Positions 34,991 through 44,317 of a DNA stretch of 64,000 bases are shown here, in pieces (position 1 is the first letter of the stretch; each line of letters opens with the position of its first letter). A model generated the notes under the pieces. The model saw only the letters and a list, made by a program, of their open reading frames with translations. It ran no database searches and had not been told where the DNA came from. The position numbers and the translations under genes were made by a program. Source of the DNA: Actinoplanes sp. N902-109 (GTDB taxonomy: Bacteria > Actinomycetota > Actinomycetes > Mycobacteriales > Micromonosporaceae). The stretch spans positions 497,501 through 561,500 of the forward strand of contig NC_021191.1 in NCBI RefSeq assembly GCF_000389965.1. Direction: 5' to 3'.

Positions 34991-35804
34991 CGATCAGGCT
35001 GGGGACCGGCGGGGTGATGCCGGCGGCTGCGGCGCGGCTCAGCAGGGCGTCGGCTGCGGCCAGGCCCTCCTTGCCCAGGTCCAACGTGAACTCGTTCACA
35101 TACAGGGTGATGTGCTGCTGCACCACATCAGGCTCCATCTCCTGAGCGTTGGCCAGCACGAACTCGTGGCTCGCGGCCGGGTCGGCCCACGCCATGCTCA
35201 CCGAGGTGCGGATCCACTCGGCGGCCTCCTGCGGGTCCACCTTGCCCTTGCGCGCCAGGATGGCGCCCAGCGGGATGGGCAGACCGGTGTCCGACTCCCA
35301 CCACTCGCCGAGGTCCACCAGCGACGTCAAGCCGTAGCGCGGGTAGGTGAACCGGGCCTCGTGGATGACCAGCCCGGCGTCGAACCGGCCCTCGGCCACC
35401 CCCGGCATGATCTCGTGGAACGGCACCACCTCGATGCGGGCCGGCGCGTTGTCCTTGGACCAGAGGCGGAACAGCAGGTAAGCCGTGGTGCGATCGCCCG
35501 GGACGGCCACCGTGGCGCCGGTGAGGTCGCCGCTGTGCCCCTCCTTGGTCAACACGAGCGGGCCGCAGCCGCGCCCGAGCGCCCCGCCGCAGGGCAGCAG
35601 CTCGTAGTCGTCGAGCAGCCACGGCAGCGCCGCGTAACTGACCTTGACCAGATCGAACTCGCCCCGCTCGGCTGCGGTGTTCGTGACATCCACGTCGGCG
35701 AAGGTCAGCTCCACCGGCTCGGCGCCGGGGATCAGGCCGTGCACGAGCGCGTGGAAGACGAACGTGTCGTTGGGGCAGGGCGAGACAGCCAAGGAAAGTG
35801 CCAC
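34986..35804 (-). CDS. mqnD: 1,4-dihydroxy-6-naphthoate synthase (futalosine pathway)
   Basis: A 272-residue periplasmic-binding-protein-like enzyme that converts cyclic dehypoxanthinyl futalosine to 1,4-dihydroxy-6-naphthoate in menaquinone biosynthesis. Marks are SLAVSPCPNDTFVFHALVHG near the start, VKVSYAALPWLLDDYELLPC and the C-terminal EFVLANAQEMEPDVVQQHIT. The start is GTG 35804. The 3' end runs into a 17-bp repeat. It lies directly downstream of mqnB, 80 bp away, so both act in the same pathway and probably on the same transcript. Confidence 0.93.
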   Translation of the reverse strand: MALSLAVSPCPNDTFVFHALVHGLIPGAEPVELTFADVDVTNTAAERGEFDLVKVSYAALPWLLDDYELLPCGGALGRGCGPLVLTKEGHSGDLTGATVAVPGDRTTAYLLFRLWSKDNAPARIEVVPFHEIMPGVAEGRFDAGLVIHEARFTYPRYGLTSLVDLGEWWESDTGLPIPLGAILARKGKVDPQEAAEWIRTSVSMAWADPAASHEFVLANAQEMEPDVVQQHITLYVNEFTLDLGKEGLAAADALLSRAAAAGITPPVPSLIA

Positions 35805-35884
35805 GTGTTCACCGTATCGACGGCCCCGGCCGCAGGGGCACTCCAACGGCTGTCTGACTTGCCACACCGATGTCGTCCACAGGG

Positions 35885-36616
35885 TTATCCACAGGCGGCT
35901 CTGACGGCGTCGGTGAGGGCGGAGAATGCTTCCCGTAGCCGCCACGCACCTCGATCCCGGGGTCCGACGGGGTTGGAGATCGTCCGCACCTCGACGAACG
36001 GCAGACCGGCAGCCTGGGCGGCGCAGGCCACGCCATAGCCCTCCATCGCCTCGGCCACCGCGTCGGGAAAGCGGGCCTGCAACGCGGCGGCCGTCCCGGC
36101 GGTGCCGGTGACCGTGGAAAGGGTGAGGATGTCGCCACGAATCGCTGTGGGGAGGGCTTCGAGCAGCGCCGGGTCGGCGGTGACGACGCTGGAGCCGAAG
36201 CCGAGCTCCTCGATCGGCAGGAAACCCTCGGGGCTCTCCGCACCGAGGTCGGCGGCGATGCTCCGGTTGCCGAGCACCGTGGCACCGAGGTCGGCCCGCC
36301 CGGCGAAACCACCCGCGATGCCGGCACTGATCACGGCTGCACAGGGGGCGCCCGCGGCCTCGGCCAGCGCGAGCAGGCGCGCTGTGCCTGCTGCTGCGGC
36401 ACTCGGTCCGACACCCACCGGGTGCACCACAACGGCGTCGAACCGGCCGAACGCAACGGCCCCGGCTTCGAGCTGCCCGATGGTGGCTTCCAGCCGTACG
36501 GCGTCGGCGGGGGCTGCTGGGTGCAGTGCGGCGGCTGCGGGGCCGGGCAGGCCGGCTCGGATCGCTGCTGCTTCCGGTTCGACCGCTGTGACGATGAGCA
36601 GGCGGGTCAGGGTCAC
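35885..36616 (-). CDS. mqnB: Futalosine hydrolase
   Basis: A 243-residue nucleoside-phosphorylase-fold enzyme that removes hypoxanthine from futalosine. Visible marks are LLIVTAVEPEAAAI at the start, HPVGVGPSAAAAGTARLLAL, the ISAGIAGGF strand and VAEAMEGYGVACAAQAAGLP with the substrate-binding Glu, then EVRTISNPVGPRDRG. It overlaps the MFS gene's stop by four bases. Together with mqnD it indicates the futalosine route to menaquinone; mqnA, mqnC and mqnE are not in the window. Confidence 0.92.
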   Translation of the reverse strand: MTLTRLLIVTAVEPEAAAIRAGLPGPAAAALHPAAPADAVRLEATIGQLEAGAVAFGRFDAVVVHPVGVGPSAAAAGTARLLALAEAAGAPCAAVISAGIAGGFAGRADLGATVLGNRSIAADLGAESPEGFLPIEELGFGSSVVTADPALLEALPTAIRGDILTLSTVTGTAGTAAALQARFPDAVAEAMEGYGVACAAQAAGLPFVEVRTISNPVGPRDRGAWRLREAFSALTDAVRAACG

Positions 36617-38619
36617 CGGCTGCCCTCGTCGGGCGGAGCGGCGTTGTCGCCGGTGGTGGACGACGGGCGGTAGATGTGGAAGCCGGGCGGGGCGGCCGAG
36701 TCGTTCGGGGCCGGTGCCGGTGCCGGTGCCGGTGTTGGTGCGGGGGGTTCTTGCCTTGGCGGGGGCGGCGGGGTGGGGTGTGCCGGCGGCTGGGCTGCCG
36801 GGGTTTTGGAGCGGGAGAAGAGGCGGCGTTTGCGGGGGGCCGGTGGCGGGGCCGCCACGTCCGGCCGGGAAGCGTTGCCGCCGCCACCGGCCGTGCCGCG
36901 GTCACCAGCCGTGCCGCCGCCGCTGGCCGTGCCGCGGTCACCAGCTGAGCTGCCGCCGGCAGCGCCGCTGTGAGTTGCACTGCTGGCCGCCGCGCCTGCG
37001 CTGGTGGCCGACGTGCCGTTGGTGCCGGGGAAGCCGTCCCACGTTCCGCCGGGGCCTCCGGTGCCCGGGGTGCCGCCCCAGGCCGCGTCCGGACCGGCGC
37101 CGTCCCCGGTCGCGCCGGCGCTGGTGGGGTAGCCGTGCCAGGGGTCGGACTGGGGTGCGAAGGGCGGTGCGGTGGCCGGGCCGGCCGGGGCCGGGGACGT
37201 CGGGATGGTGGCGGTGACCTGGTCTGTTGCCCTGGTGGCGTCCTCGGAGCTGGTGTCGGGGCGGCCGTGGAGGCGTTCGCCGCGGAGGCGGGTGGCCACT
37301 ACGGTGCCGCGGACTGCTGCTGCCACCGTGAAGACCGCGGCAACGATGATGCCGAGGTGGCCGTTGAGCGGGATGATGCCGACTGCGCCGCCGACCACCC
37401 AGGCGATCATCAGCACCGTTTCGGAGTGCGCGAAGGCGCTGGCTCGCAGGCGCTCGGGCACTCGTTCCTGGATGCTGGCGTCCACGGCGAGCTTGGAGAT
37501 GCCGCTGAAGACGGCTGCCACCAGCGAGAACAGCGCCACCATCGGGAGCGTGAAGAAGACCGCCGTGAGCACGGCGATGCCTGCGGTGAGCGTCAGGCCG
37601 CTCGACTGGAGGGCGGCGGGGCGCCGGATGCGCAGCCGGGTGCCCACCGCCGTGGCCAGGAAGGTGCCCACGGCCAGGGCCCCGCCGACCACTGCCACCG
37701 CGCCCTGGCTGCCGACGTCGCGGCCGAAGAGGTCGGTTTCGAGACCGCCGGCCTTGACCGCGAAGGCCAGGTAGAGCAGCAGGAAGCCGTACAGGCAGCG
37801 GAACGACGCGCTGCCGATCAGCGTGTTGATGACCAGGCTGCCGGACAGCGGCCGATCCTCGGAACCGCGGCGCAGCCGCAGCATCGCGCGGAACGGGCGT
37901 GGCACCGCCTCCGGCGGGTCGGAGTCGGCTCGGGGCGGCAGCCGCAGCGAGATCACCATGCCGACCAGGAAGATGATCGACGACACCCGCAGCGGCCACT
38001 GTGGCCCGAACTTGAAGGCGAGCAGCCCGATCGGGGCCACCACCGCGCCCGCGAACGTGCCGTAGACGCTCGCTCGCGCCCCGACCTGCGACAGACCGAC
38101 GCCGTCGGGCAGGAGCCGGGGCACTGCGGCTGAGCGCGCCACCCCGTACGCCCGGGAAAGCGCGAGCACCCCGAAAGCCGCCGGATAGAGACCCCAGCCC
38201 AGAAGATTGTCGGAGATCACGTACGCCAGGAAGGCGCGCCCGAGCATCGTGACCGCCAGCGCGTAGCGGCGGCCATGGCGGAAATGATCCAGCAGCGGCC
38301 CCACCACCGGCGCCAGCAGGGCGAACGGAACCATCGTGATGAGCAGGTAGAGGGCGACCTTGCTGCGGGCCTCGCCGAGCGGCACGTTGAAGAAGATCGT
38401 GCCGGCCAGGCCGATGGTGATCAGGGCGTCGCCGGCGCAGGACAGGGCGTGCAGGTCGAACAGCCGGATCATGCCGATCTCGTTGGCCGCGCCGCGGGCC
38501 CGGGCGTCACCCACCCGGCGCGTCGCCCACGCGCTGCCACGCAAGCTGCCGCGCACCAGCACCCGCATCGCCTTGATGCCGGTGCCGACGGTGCGTCCGA
38601 TCGTGGGAAGCAGCGGCAT
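36613..38619 (-). CDS. MFS-type membrane protein with long disordered C-terminal tail
   Basis: A 668-residue protein. About 12 hydrophobic helices span residues 65-450; the rest, from about 465, is a Gly/Pro/Ala/Ser-rich disordered tail of about 200 residues, including several Pro-rich stretches. ATG 38619 (MPLLPTIGRTVGTGIKAMRV) has an AAAGGATG site. It overlaps mqnB by four bases and is divergent from the DUF3027 gene, an arrangement that recurs in actinobacteria. The substrate is unknown. The tail may be a protein-interaction region. Confidence 0.75.
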   Translation of the reverse strand: MPLLPTIGRTVGTGIKAMRVLVRGSLRGSAWATRRVGDARARGAANEIGMIRLFDLHALSCAGDALITIGLAGTIFFNVPLGEARSKVALYLLITMVPFALLAPVVGPLLDHFRHGRRYALAVTMLGRAFLAYVISDNLLGWGLYPAAFGVLALSRAYGVARSAAVPRLLPDGVGLSQVGARASVYGTFAGAVVAPIGLLAFKFGPQWPLRVSSIIFLVGMVISLRLPPRADSDPPEAVPRPFRAMLRLRRGSEDRPLSGSLVINTLIGSASFRCLYGFLLLYLAFAVKAGGLETDLFGRDVGSQGAVAVVGGALAVGTFLATAVGTRLRIRRPAALQSSGLTLTAGIAVLTAVFFTLPMVALFSLVAAVFSGISKLAVDASIQERVPERLRASAFAHSETVLMIAWVVGGAVGIIPLNGHLGIIVAAVFTVAAAVRGTVVATRLRGERLHGRPDTSSEDATRATDQVTATIPTSPAPAGPATAPPFAPQSDPWHGYPTSAGATGDGAGPDAAWGGTPGTGGPGGTWDGFPGTNGTSATSAGAAASSATHSGAAGGSSAGDRGTASGGGTAGDRGTAGGGGNASRPDVAAPPPAPRKRRLFSRSKTPAAQPPAHPTPPPPPRQEPPAPTPAPAPAPAPNDSAAPPGFHIYRPSSTTGDNAAPPDEGSR

Positions 38620-38721
38620 TGGCCCATCCTTTCGCATCGCGTCCAGCGCCGGGAGGTCGGCGTACGGGGAAATCCGGGAGTCGTTTGCGACGGCGCTCGA
38701 CGGGTGGGGGACAATGGTCCG

Positions 38722-39546
38722 GTGACGACCAGGACCTCGGGAACGCGTGCCGCCCGCCTCGACCAGGTTTGCGCTGATGCCGTCGGGCTGGCCCGGGGTG
38801 CCATCACGGAGGTCGATCCGGCCGACGTCGGCGAGCACATCGAAGCGGTTGCCGAGGGCGACCGGATCGTGACGCATTTCTTCGACAGTCATCTCGCCGG
38901 TTACCGCGGGTGGCGCTGGGCCGTGACCGTGACCCGGGTGCCGCGCTCCCGGCACGTCACCGTGTGCGAGACCGTGCTGCTGCCCGGTCCTGACTCGCTG
39001 CTCGCGCCCGGCTGGGTGCCCTGGAACGAACGGGTCCAACCCGGCGACCTCGGCGTCGGCGACCTCATGCCGACCGCCCCGGACGACGAGCGGCTGGCCC
39101 AGGGCTATGTGCTCAGCGACGACCCCGCGGTCGAGGACGTCTCCTGGGAGCTCGGGCTCGGCCGGCCGCGGGTGATGTCGCGCGAGGGCCGGATCGAGAC
39201 GGCCCAGCGGTGGTACGACGGCGACGCCGGTCCGGACGCCCCGATCGCCACCGCCGCGCCGCGCAACGCCCGCTGCGGCACCTGCGGGTTCTATCTTCCG
39301 CTGGCCGGTTCGATGCGGGCCATGTTCGGCGTCTGCGGCAACCTGTACGCCCCCGACGACGGCAAGGCGGTCAGCGCCGACCACGGGTGCGGTGCGCATT
39401 CGGAGGCGCTGATGGGCTCGGCTGAGCAGCCGGTCGAGGAGCTGCCGACGGTCTACGACGACAGCGAGGTCGAGGCCGTCGCGGTGAGCCGGGCGCCCGG
39501 CTCGGTCGAGGCGGGGGAGCCCGCCGAGGATTACGGCCACAGCTGA
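38722..39546 (+). CDS. DUF3027 family protein
   Basis: A 274-residue protein with the DUF3027 pattern: VAEGDRIVTHFFDSHLAGYR, GWRWAVTVTRVPRSRHVTVC, PGWVPWNERVQPGDLGVGDL and a Cys-containing section CGTCGFYLPLAGSMRAMFGV with CGNLYAPDDGKAVS, then DHGCGAHSE (four Cys, possible metal site). The GTG at 38722 gives VTTRTSGTRAARLDQVCADA. It is a conserved actinobacterial protein of unknown role, usually beside the MFS and cold-shock genes. Confidence 0.9.
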   Translation: MTTRTSGTRAARLDQVCADAVGLARGAITEVDPADVGEHIEAVAEGDRIVTHFFDSHLAGYRGWRWAVTVTRVPRSRHVTVCETVLLPGPDSLLAPGWVPWNERVQPGDLGVGDLMPTAPDDERLAQGYVLSDDPAVEDVSWELGLGRPRVMSREGRIETAQRWYDGDAGPDAPIATAAPRNARCGTCGFYLPLAGSMRAMFGVCGNLYAPDDGKAVSADHGCGAHSEALMGSAEQPVEELPTVYDDSEVEAVAVSRAPGSVEAGEPAEDYGHS

Positions 39547-39742
39547 CAGACGGTCGCGCGGCTGCCCTCGTTGCAAACGCCGCGCGAGTCGACCCCGCGC
39601 GGAGGCATGGCCGTGCAACGGCAACGCCACGCGGGGGAGCGGCAGCTGCTCCGCCCGGAGTCGCCGCGTCCGCACGGATGGGCGCAGTCGCGCCGCTGGA
39701 AGCCGCCGCGTCCGCACGGACGGGCGCGGGCGCAGCTGTGGG
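39547..39742. repeat. Convergent gap with direct repeat
   Basis: A phrase GCCGCGTCCGCACGGAYGGG is found at 39664 and again at 39704, 40 bp apart, inside a GC-rich convergent gap of 196 bp. No coding ORF or T-run terminator is seen. Confidence 0.45.
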
Positions 39743-40078
39743 TCAGGCCGGGTCGGCGACGGTGAACTCGGCGTGGGTCAGGGCGCGACGACGGCGTCGG
39801 TTGGCGTCGTGGCGGAGCATGGTGAGCAGGCCCGGGATGCCCCACAGCGCGCCCGCCACGCAGGTCCACAGCCAGGTGTGCGGCGCCCCGGCCAGCAGCA
39901 GGACGACCCCGGCGATCACGAAGACCGCGATGCCGCCCAGGGCGAACGGGACCATCGGCGGGTCCAGCGGCTCGACCCGGGGCTTGGTGCCGGTCACCAC
40001 GTCCAGCCCGTGCGCCCGCTGACCCGGCGGGGGAGCGGCGGGACCCGGCGACGACGGGGCGGGAGACAGTTCGGCCAC
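39743..40078 (-). CDS. DUF2530 membrane protein
   Basis: A 111-residue protein with two hydrophobic helices (VPFALGGIAVFVIAGVVLLL and WLWTCVAGALWGIPGLLTML) and the family phrase EPLDPPMVPFALGG. It ends with a basic loop and short tail. The GTG 40078 is my choice of start; a GTG at 40135 is possible but not supported by a site. DUF2530 is a small actinobacterial membrane family of unknown function. Divergent from the NCS2 permease. Confidence 0.8.
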   Translation of the reverse strand: MAELSPAPSSPGPAAPPPGQRAHGLDVVTGTKPRVEPLDPPMVPFALGGIAVFVIAGVVLLLAGAPHTWLWTCVAGALWGIPGLLTMLRHDANRRRRRALTHAEFTVADPA

Positions 40079-40133
40079 GGTTTGAGGGTACGTCCGGAGG
40101 AGATCGCCCGTGGGGGCGCGTGACGGTTGTAAC

Positions 40134-40162
40134 ACTGCTGATCTTTCACCGGGGTGAGCAGT
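40134..40162. promoter_or_regulatory. Palindrome between the DUF2530 and NCS2 genes
   Basis: Outer arms ACTGCT and AGCAGT enclose inner arms TCACC and GGTGA with loop GG. This compact dyad sits 51 bp before the NCS2 start and 56 bp before the DUF2530 start and may be an operator. No purine-riboswitch-like sequence is seen. Confidence 0.4.
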
Positions 40163-40212
40163 CTGATTCGATGCGCGTAGGAGCTCCCCCCAACCCCGTG
40201 TGAAGAGGCCAG

Positions 40213-41688
<1,476 letters not shown>

Positions 41689-41734
41689 AACCTCTCGAGC
41701 CGGGTGACTACGCTCATAGGCGTCAGCAATGTCG

Positions 41735-41760
41735 TTAGCCAAGCTCATTAGCTAGGCTAA
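41735..41760. promoter_or_regulatory. MarR operator
   Basis: Arms TTAGCCAAGCT and AGCTAGGCTAA, with one mismatch and a 4-bp spacer, end 8 bp before the MarR gene's ATG (41769). This places a bound MarR dimer over its own promoter or start, typical of autorepression and possibly a leaderless transcript. Confidence 0.75.
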
Positions 41761-41768
41761 GTAGCGTG

Positions 41769-42212
41769 ATGGAGCGGTCGGTGGCGGAGCGAACTTCAGC
41801 CGAGCAACTGGCCATTACGCTGCGCGAGGCGATCACCCGGCTCGGCCGGCGGGTCCGCCAGGCCCGCCCGATCGGCGATCTGACGTTCAGTCAGCTCTCC
41901 GCGCTGACCAGCCTGCAGCTGGCCGGGGCGCTGACCCCGCGGGAGCTGGCCGATGTCGAACGGGTCCAGCCGCCGACGATGACCAAGATCATCGGCAAGC
42001 TCGAGGATCGCGGACTGATCGCGCGTACGCCCCACCCGTCCGACCGCCGCCAGGTGATCCTGGCTGCGACCGAGGAGGGCCGGGCCGTGTACGCGCAGTT
42101 CGAGAAGGCGCGCAACGAGTGGCTTGCGAGGCAGCTTGCCGAGCTCACCCCGGAGGAACGGGACACGCTCGAGCGGGCTGCCGCGATCCTGCACCAAGTG
42201 GCCCGGGCCTGA
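41769..42212 (+). CDS. MarR family transcriptional regulator
   Basis: A 147-residue winged-helix regulator: LTFSQLSALTSLQLAGALTP, RELADVERVQPPTMTKIIGK, LEDRGLIARTPHPSDRRQVI (with the D-x-R wing). The start is the ATG at 41769; GTG 41766 also possible. It is followed 72 bp later by an MFS exporter on the same strand, so it probably regulates itself and the exporter. A perfect-looking operator is directly upstream. Confidence 0.93.
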   Translation: MERSVAERTSAEQLAITLREAITRLGRRVRQARPIGDLTFSQLSALTSLQLAGALTPRELADVERVQPPTMTKIIGKLEDRGLIARTPHPSDRRQVILAATEEGRAVYAQFEKARNEWLARQLAELTPEERDTLERAAAILHQVARA

Positions 42213-42284
42213 CCCGTCCGGTCCGCCTCAGGTCGTTCCGTCACGTGACGATGACGCTTACGACCGACGAGGAGGCGCACCCAC

Positions 42285-43634
42285 GTGCGGCCAGTCCTGA
42301 GCACCACTTTCCGGTCCATGCAGGTCCGTAACTACCGGCTGTTCAGCGTCGGCCAGCTCGTGAAGCTGGTCGGCGTCTGGATGATGTTCACTGCGCAGGA
42401 CTGGTTGGTGCTGGACCTCTCGCACAACTCGCCGGGTGCTCTGGGCATCGTCACCTCGCTGCAGTTCCTGCCGGTTCTGCTGCTCACCCTGTTCAGCGGC
42501 AAGCTGGCCGACCGCTATGACAAACGCAAACTGCTGGTCGTCGCGAACACGGCGTTCGCTGTCACTGCCATCGTCTTCGCGATCCTGGTCGCCAGCGGCA
42601 TCGTGGTGCTCTGGCACGTGTTCATGTTCGCCTGCCTGCTCGGCATCGCGAACGCGGTCGAGACGCCGGTGCGTCAAGCCTTCGTGTCCGAACTGGTCGA
42701 GCTGCCGCTGCTGCCCAACGCGCTCGCGCTGTCGGCGGCCACGTTCAACACCGCCCGCATCGGTGGGCCCGCGCTGGCCGGTGCGGCGCTCGCCGTGCTC
42801 GGCACCGGCCCGGTGTTTCTGGTCAGCACAGTTCTCGCGGTGGCGCCGATCTTCACGTACACCGCGATGCGCGCGGCCGAGCTCTACGGCGCCAAGCGCC
42901 GCGCCAAGGCCGGCGACGCCAAGATCATCGACGGTCTCCGGTACGTGTGGCGGCGCCAGGACCTGCTGCTCCCGATCGGCCTGATGGCGGCGATCGGGAT
43001 GATCGGCTTCAACTTCCCGGTCACCCTGGCCGCGCTGGCCCGGATCAACTTCCACGCCGGTGCGTCCTCGTTCGGCCTGCTGACCACGGCCCTCGCGCTC
43101 GGTGCGCTCGGCGGTGCGCTGGCCGGCAGTGGTCGCAAGGCCCGCCCCGGTGCCTACCGGGTGCTCAGCGCGGCGCTGGCGTTCAGCGTCTTCGAGGTTG
43201 CCGTGGGCTTCTCACCGAACTTCGTGGTCGCGCTGATCCTGCTGATCCCGACCGGCTTCTTCTCGATCTACCTGGCCCAGGCAGCCAACCACCGGGTCCA
43301 GATGGGCGTGCACGCCGAGTTCCGGGGCCGGGTGATGTCGCTCTACGTGCTGGTCTTCCTGGGCACCACGCCGATCGGCGCCTCGCTGGCCGGCTGGTGG
43401 GGCGAGCACTTCGGGGTGCCGTCGAGCATCTGGGGCGCCGGGCTGTTCTGCGTGGTGGCGTCGGTCGTGGCGCTGGTCTGGCAGCTGCGGGTCACCGGCG
43501 ACAAGCTGAGCATGGCGGGCGGCCTGTCGCTGGTCCGGACGAACCCGGAGGAGGCCTTCGTCGACGAGCCGGCCCAGCCTCAGGTGCCGGCGGCGAAGGG
43601 CGCGCCGGTGTCAGTCGGCAAGGCTGCCGCCTGA
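42285..43634 (+). CDS. MFS transporter, probable exporter
   Basis: A 449-residue protein with 12 hydrophobic helices. The start region FRSMQVRNYRLFSVGQLVKL and the loop LADRYDKRKLLVVANTAFAV between helices 2 and 3 place it in the MFS_3/EntS-like group. GTG 42285 follows GAGGAGG. Regulation by the MarR upstream is likely. It overlaps the convergent GntR gene by 24 bp. Confidence 0.88.
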   Translation: MRPVLSTTFRSMQVRNYRLFSVGQLVKLVGVWMMFTAQDWLVLDLSHNSPGALGIVTSLQFLPVLLLTLFSGKLADRYDKRKLLVVANTAFAVTAIVFAILVASGIVVLWHVFMFACLLGIANAVETPVRQAFVSELVELPLLPNALALSAATFNTARIGGPALAGAALAVLGTGPVFLVSTVLAVAPIFTYTAMRAAELYGAKRRAKAGDAKIIDGLRYVWRRQDLLLPIGLMAAIGMIGFNFPVTLAALARINFHAGASSFGLLTTALALGALGGALAGSGRKARPGAYRVLSAALAFSVFEVAVGFSPNFVVALILLIPTGFFSIYLAQAANHRVQMGVHAEFRGRVMSLYVLVFLGTTPIGASLAGWWGEHFGVPSSIWGAGLFCVVASVVALVWQLRVTGDKLSMAGGLSLVRTNPEEAFVDEPAQPQVPAAKGAPVSVGKAAA

Positions 43635-44285
43635 GAAATGGGCCGCGGCCTCGGCGTGAGCGGCCGCCGGGTCCGCCGCTCGGATCGCTGCCACCAGCCG
43701 GCTGTGGTCCATGTGTTCCGCGGGGCTCAGCTCGGTGCCGAAGTGCTCGTGCAAGGACGCGCGGATGACCTCGCCGAGGTCCGCATACAGCTCGATCAGC
43801 ACCTCGTTGTGGGAGGCGGCGACGACGGCCCGGTGGAACGCCGCGTCCGCGTCGACGAAACCGTCCCGGTCGGCGGCGGCCCAGGCCTGCTCGCGCCGGG
43901 CATGCAGGGCGTCGATCCGGTTCAGGTCGGCCGGGGTGCGGCGGCGGGCGGCGAAACTCGCGGCGGCGGCTTCGAGGGTGTGGCGGATCTCCCGTACGTC
44001 GGAGGGCTCGGCCGCCGCGAACCGGCGCTGCATGACCCCGGCCAGCTCGCTGGTCGCCACCACGTAGGTGCCCGAGCCCTGGCGGATGTCCAGCAGGCCG
44101 TTGTGGGCCAGCGCGCGCACCGCCTCGCGCACGGTGTTGCGGGCCACCCCCAGCTCGGCGACCAGTTCGGGCTCGGTCGGGATGCGTGAGCCCACCGGCC
44201 AGGCCCCCGACGTGATCTGCTGGCGCAGGCGCGCGATCACCCGTCCCGACAGGCTTTCGGAGCGCGGCACCGGACCCAAATTCAT
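43611..44285 (-). CDS. FadR/GntR-family transcriptional regulator
   Basis: A 224-residue regulator. Residues 10-75 are a GntR winged helix (GRVIARLRQQITSGAWPVGS, RIPTEPELVAELGVARNTVR, EAVRALAHNGLLDIRQGSGT); the rest is an FCD-type helical domain (EIRHTLEAAAASFAARR, DAAFHRAVVAASHNEVL with metal-binding Asp/His, and the final HMDHSRLVAAI and His). It is divergent from a CynX-type MFS gene with only 22 bp between the starts, so it must control it and itself through a shared overlapping promoter. Confidence 0.93.
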   Translation of the reverse strand: MNLGPVPRSESLSGRVIARLRQQITSGAWPVGSRIPTEPELVAELGVARNTVREAVRALAHNGLLDIRQGSGTYVVATSELAGVMQRRFAAAEPSDVREIRHTLEAAAASFAARRRTPADLNRIDALHARREQAWAAADRDGFVDADAAFHRAVVAASHNEVLIELYADLGEVIRASLHEHFGTELSPAEHMDHSRLVAAIRAADPAAAHAEAAAHFSGGSLAD

Positions 44286-44287
44286 CC

Positions 44288-44317
44288 CATGATTCTATGA
44301 TAGTGTCATGATCATGA
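44288..44317. promoter_or_regulatory. GntR operator in the 22-bp divergent gap
   Basis: The short gap and first codons contain the palindrome TCATGATCATGA (44306-44317) and a related half-site pair CATGA/TCATG (44288-44292 and 44306-44310). It overlaps both start codons and is the only place for a shared operator. Confidence 0.6.

Noticed and set aside
40136..40212. Purine riboswitch before the NCS2 permease
   Set aside because: No conserved purine-riboswitch core or three-way-junction pattern; only a small dyad is seen.
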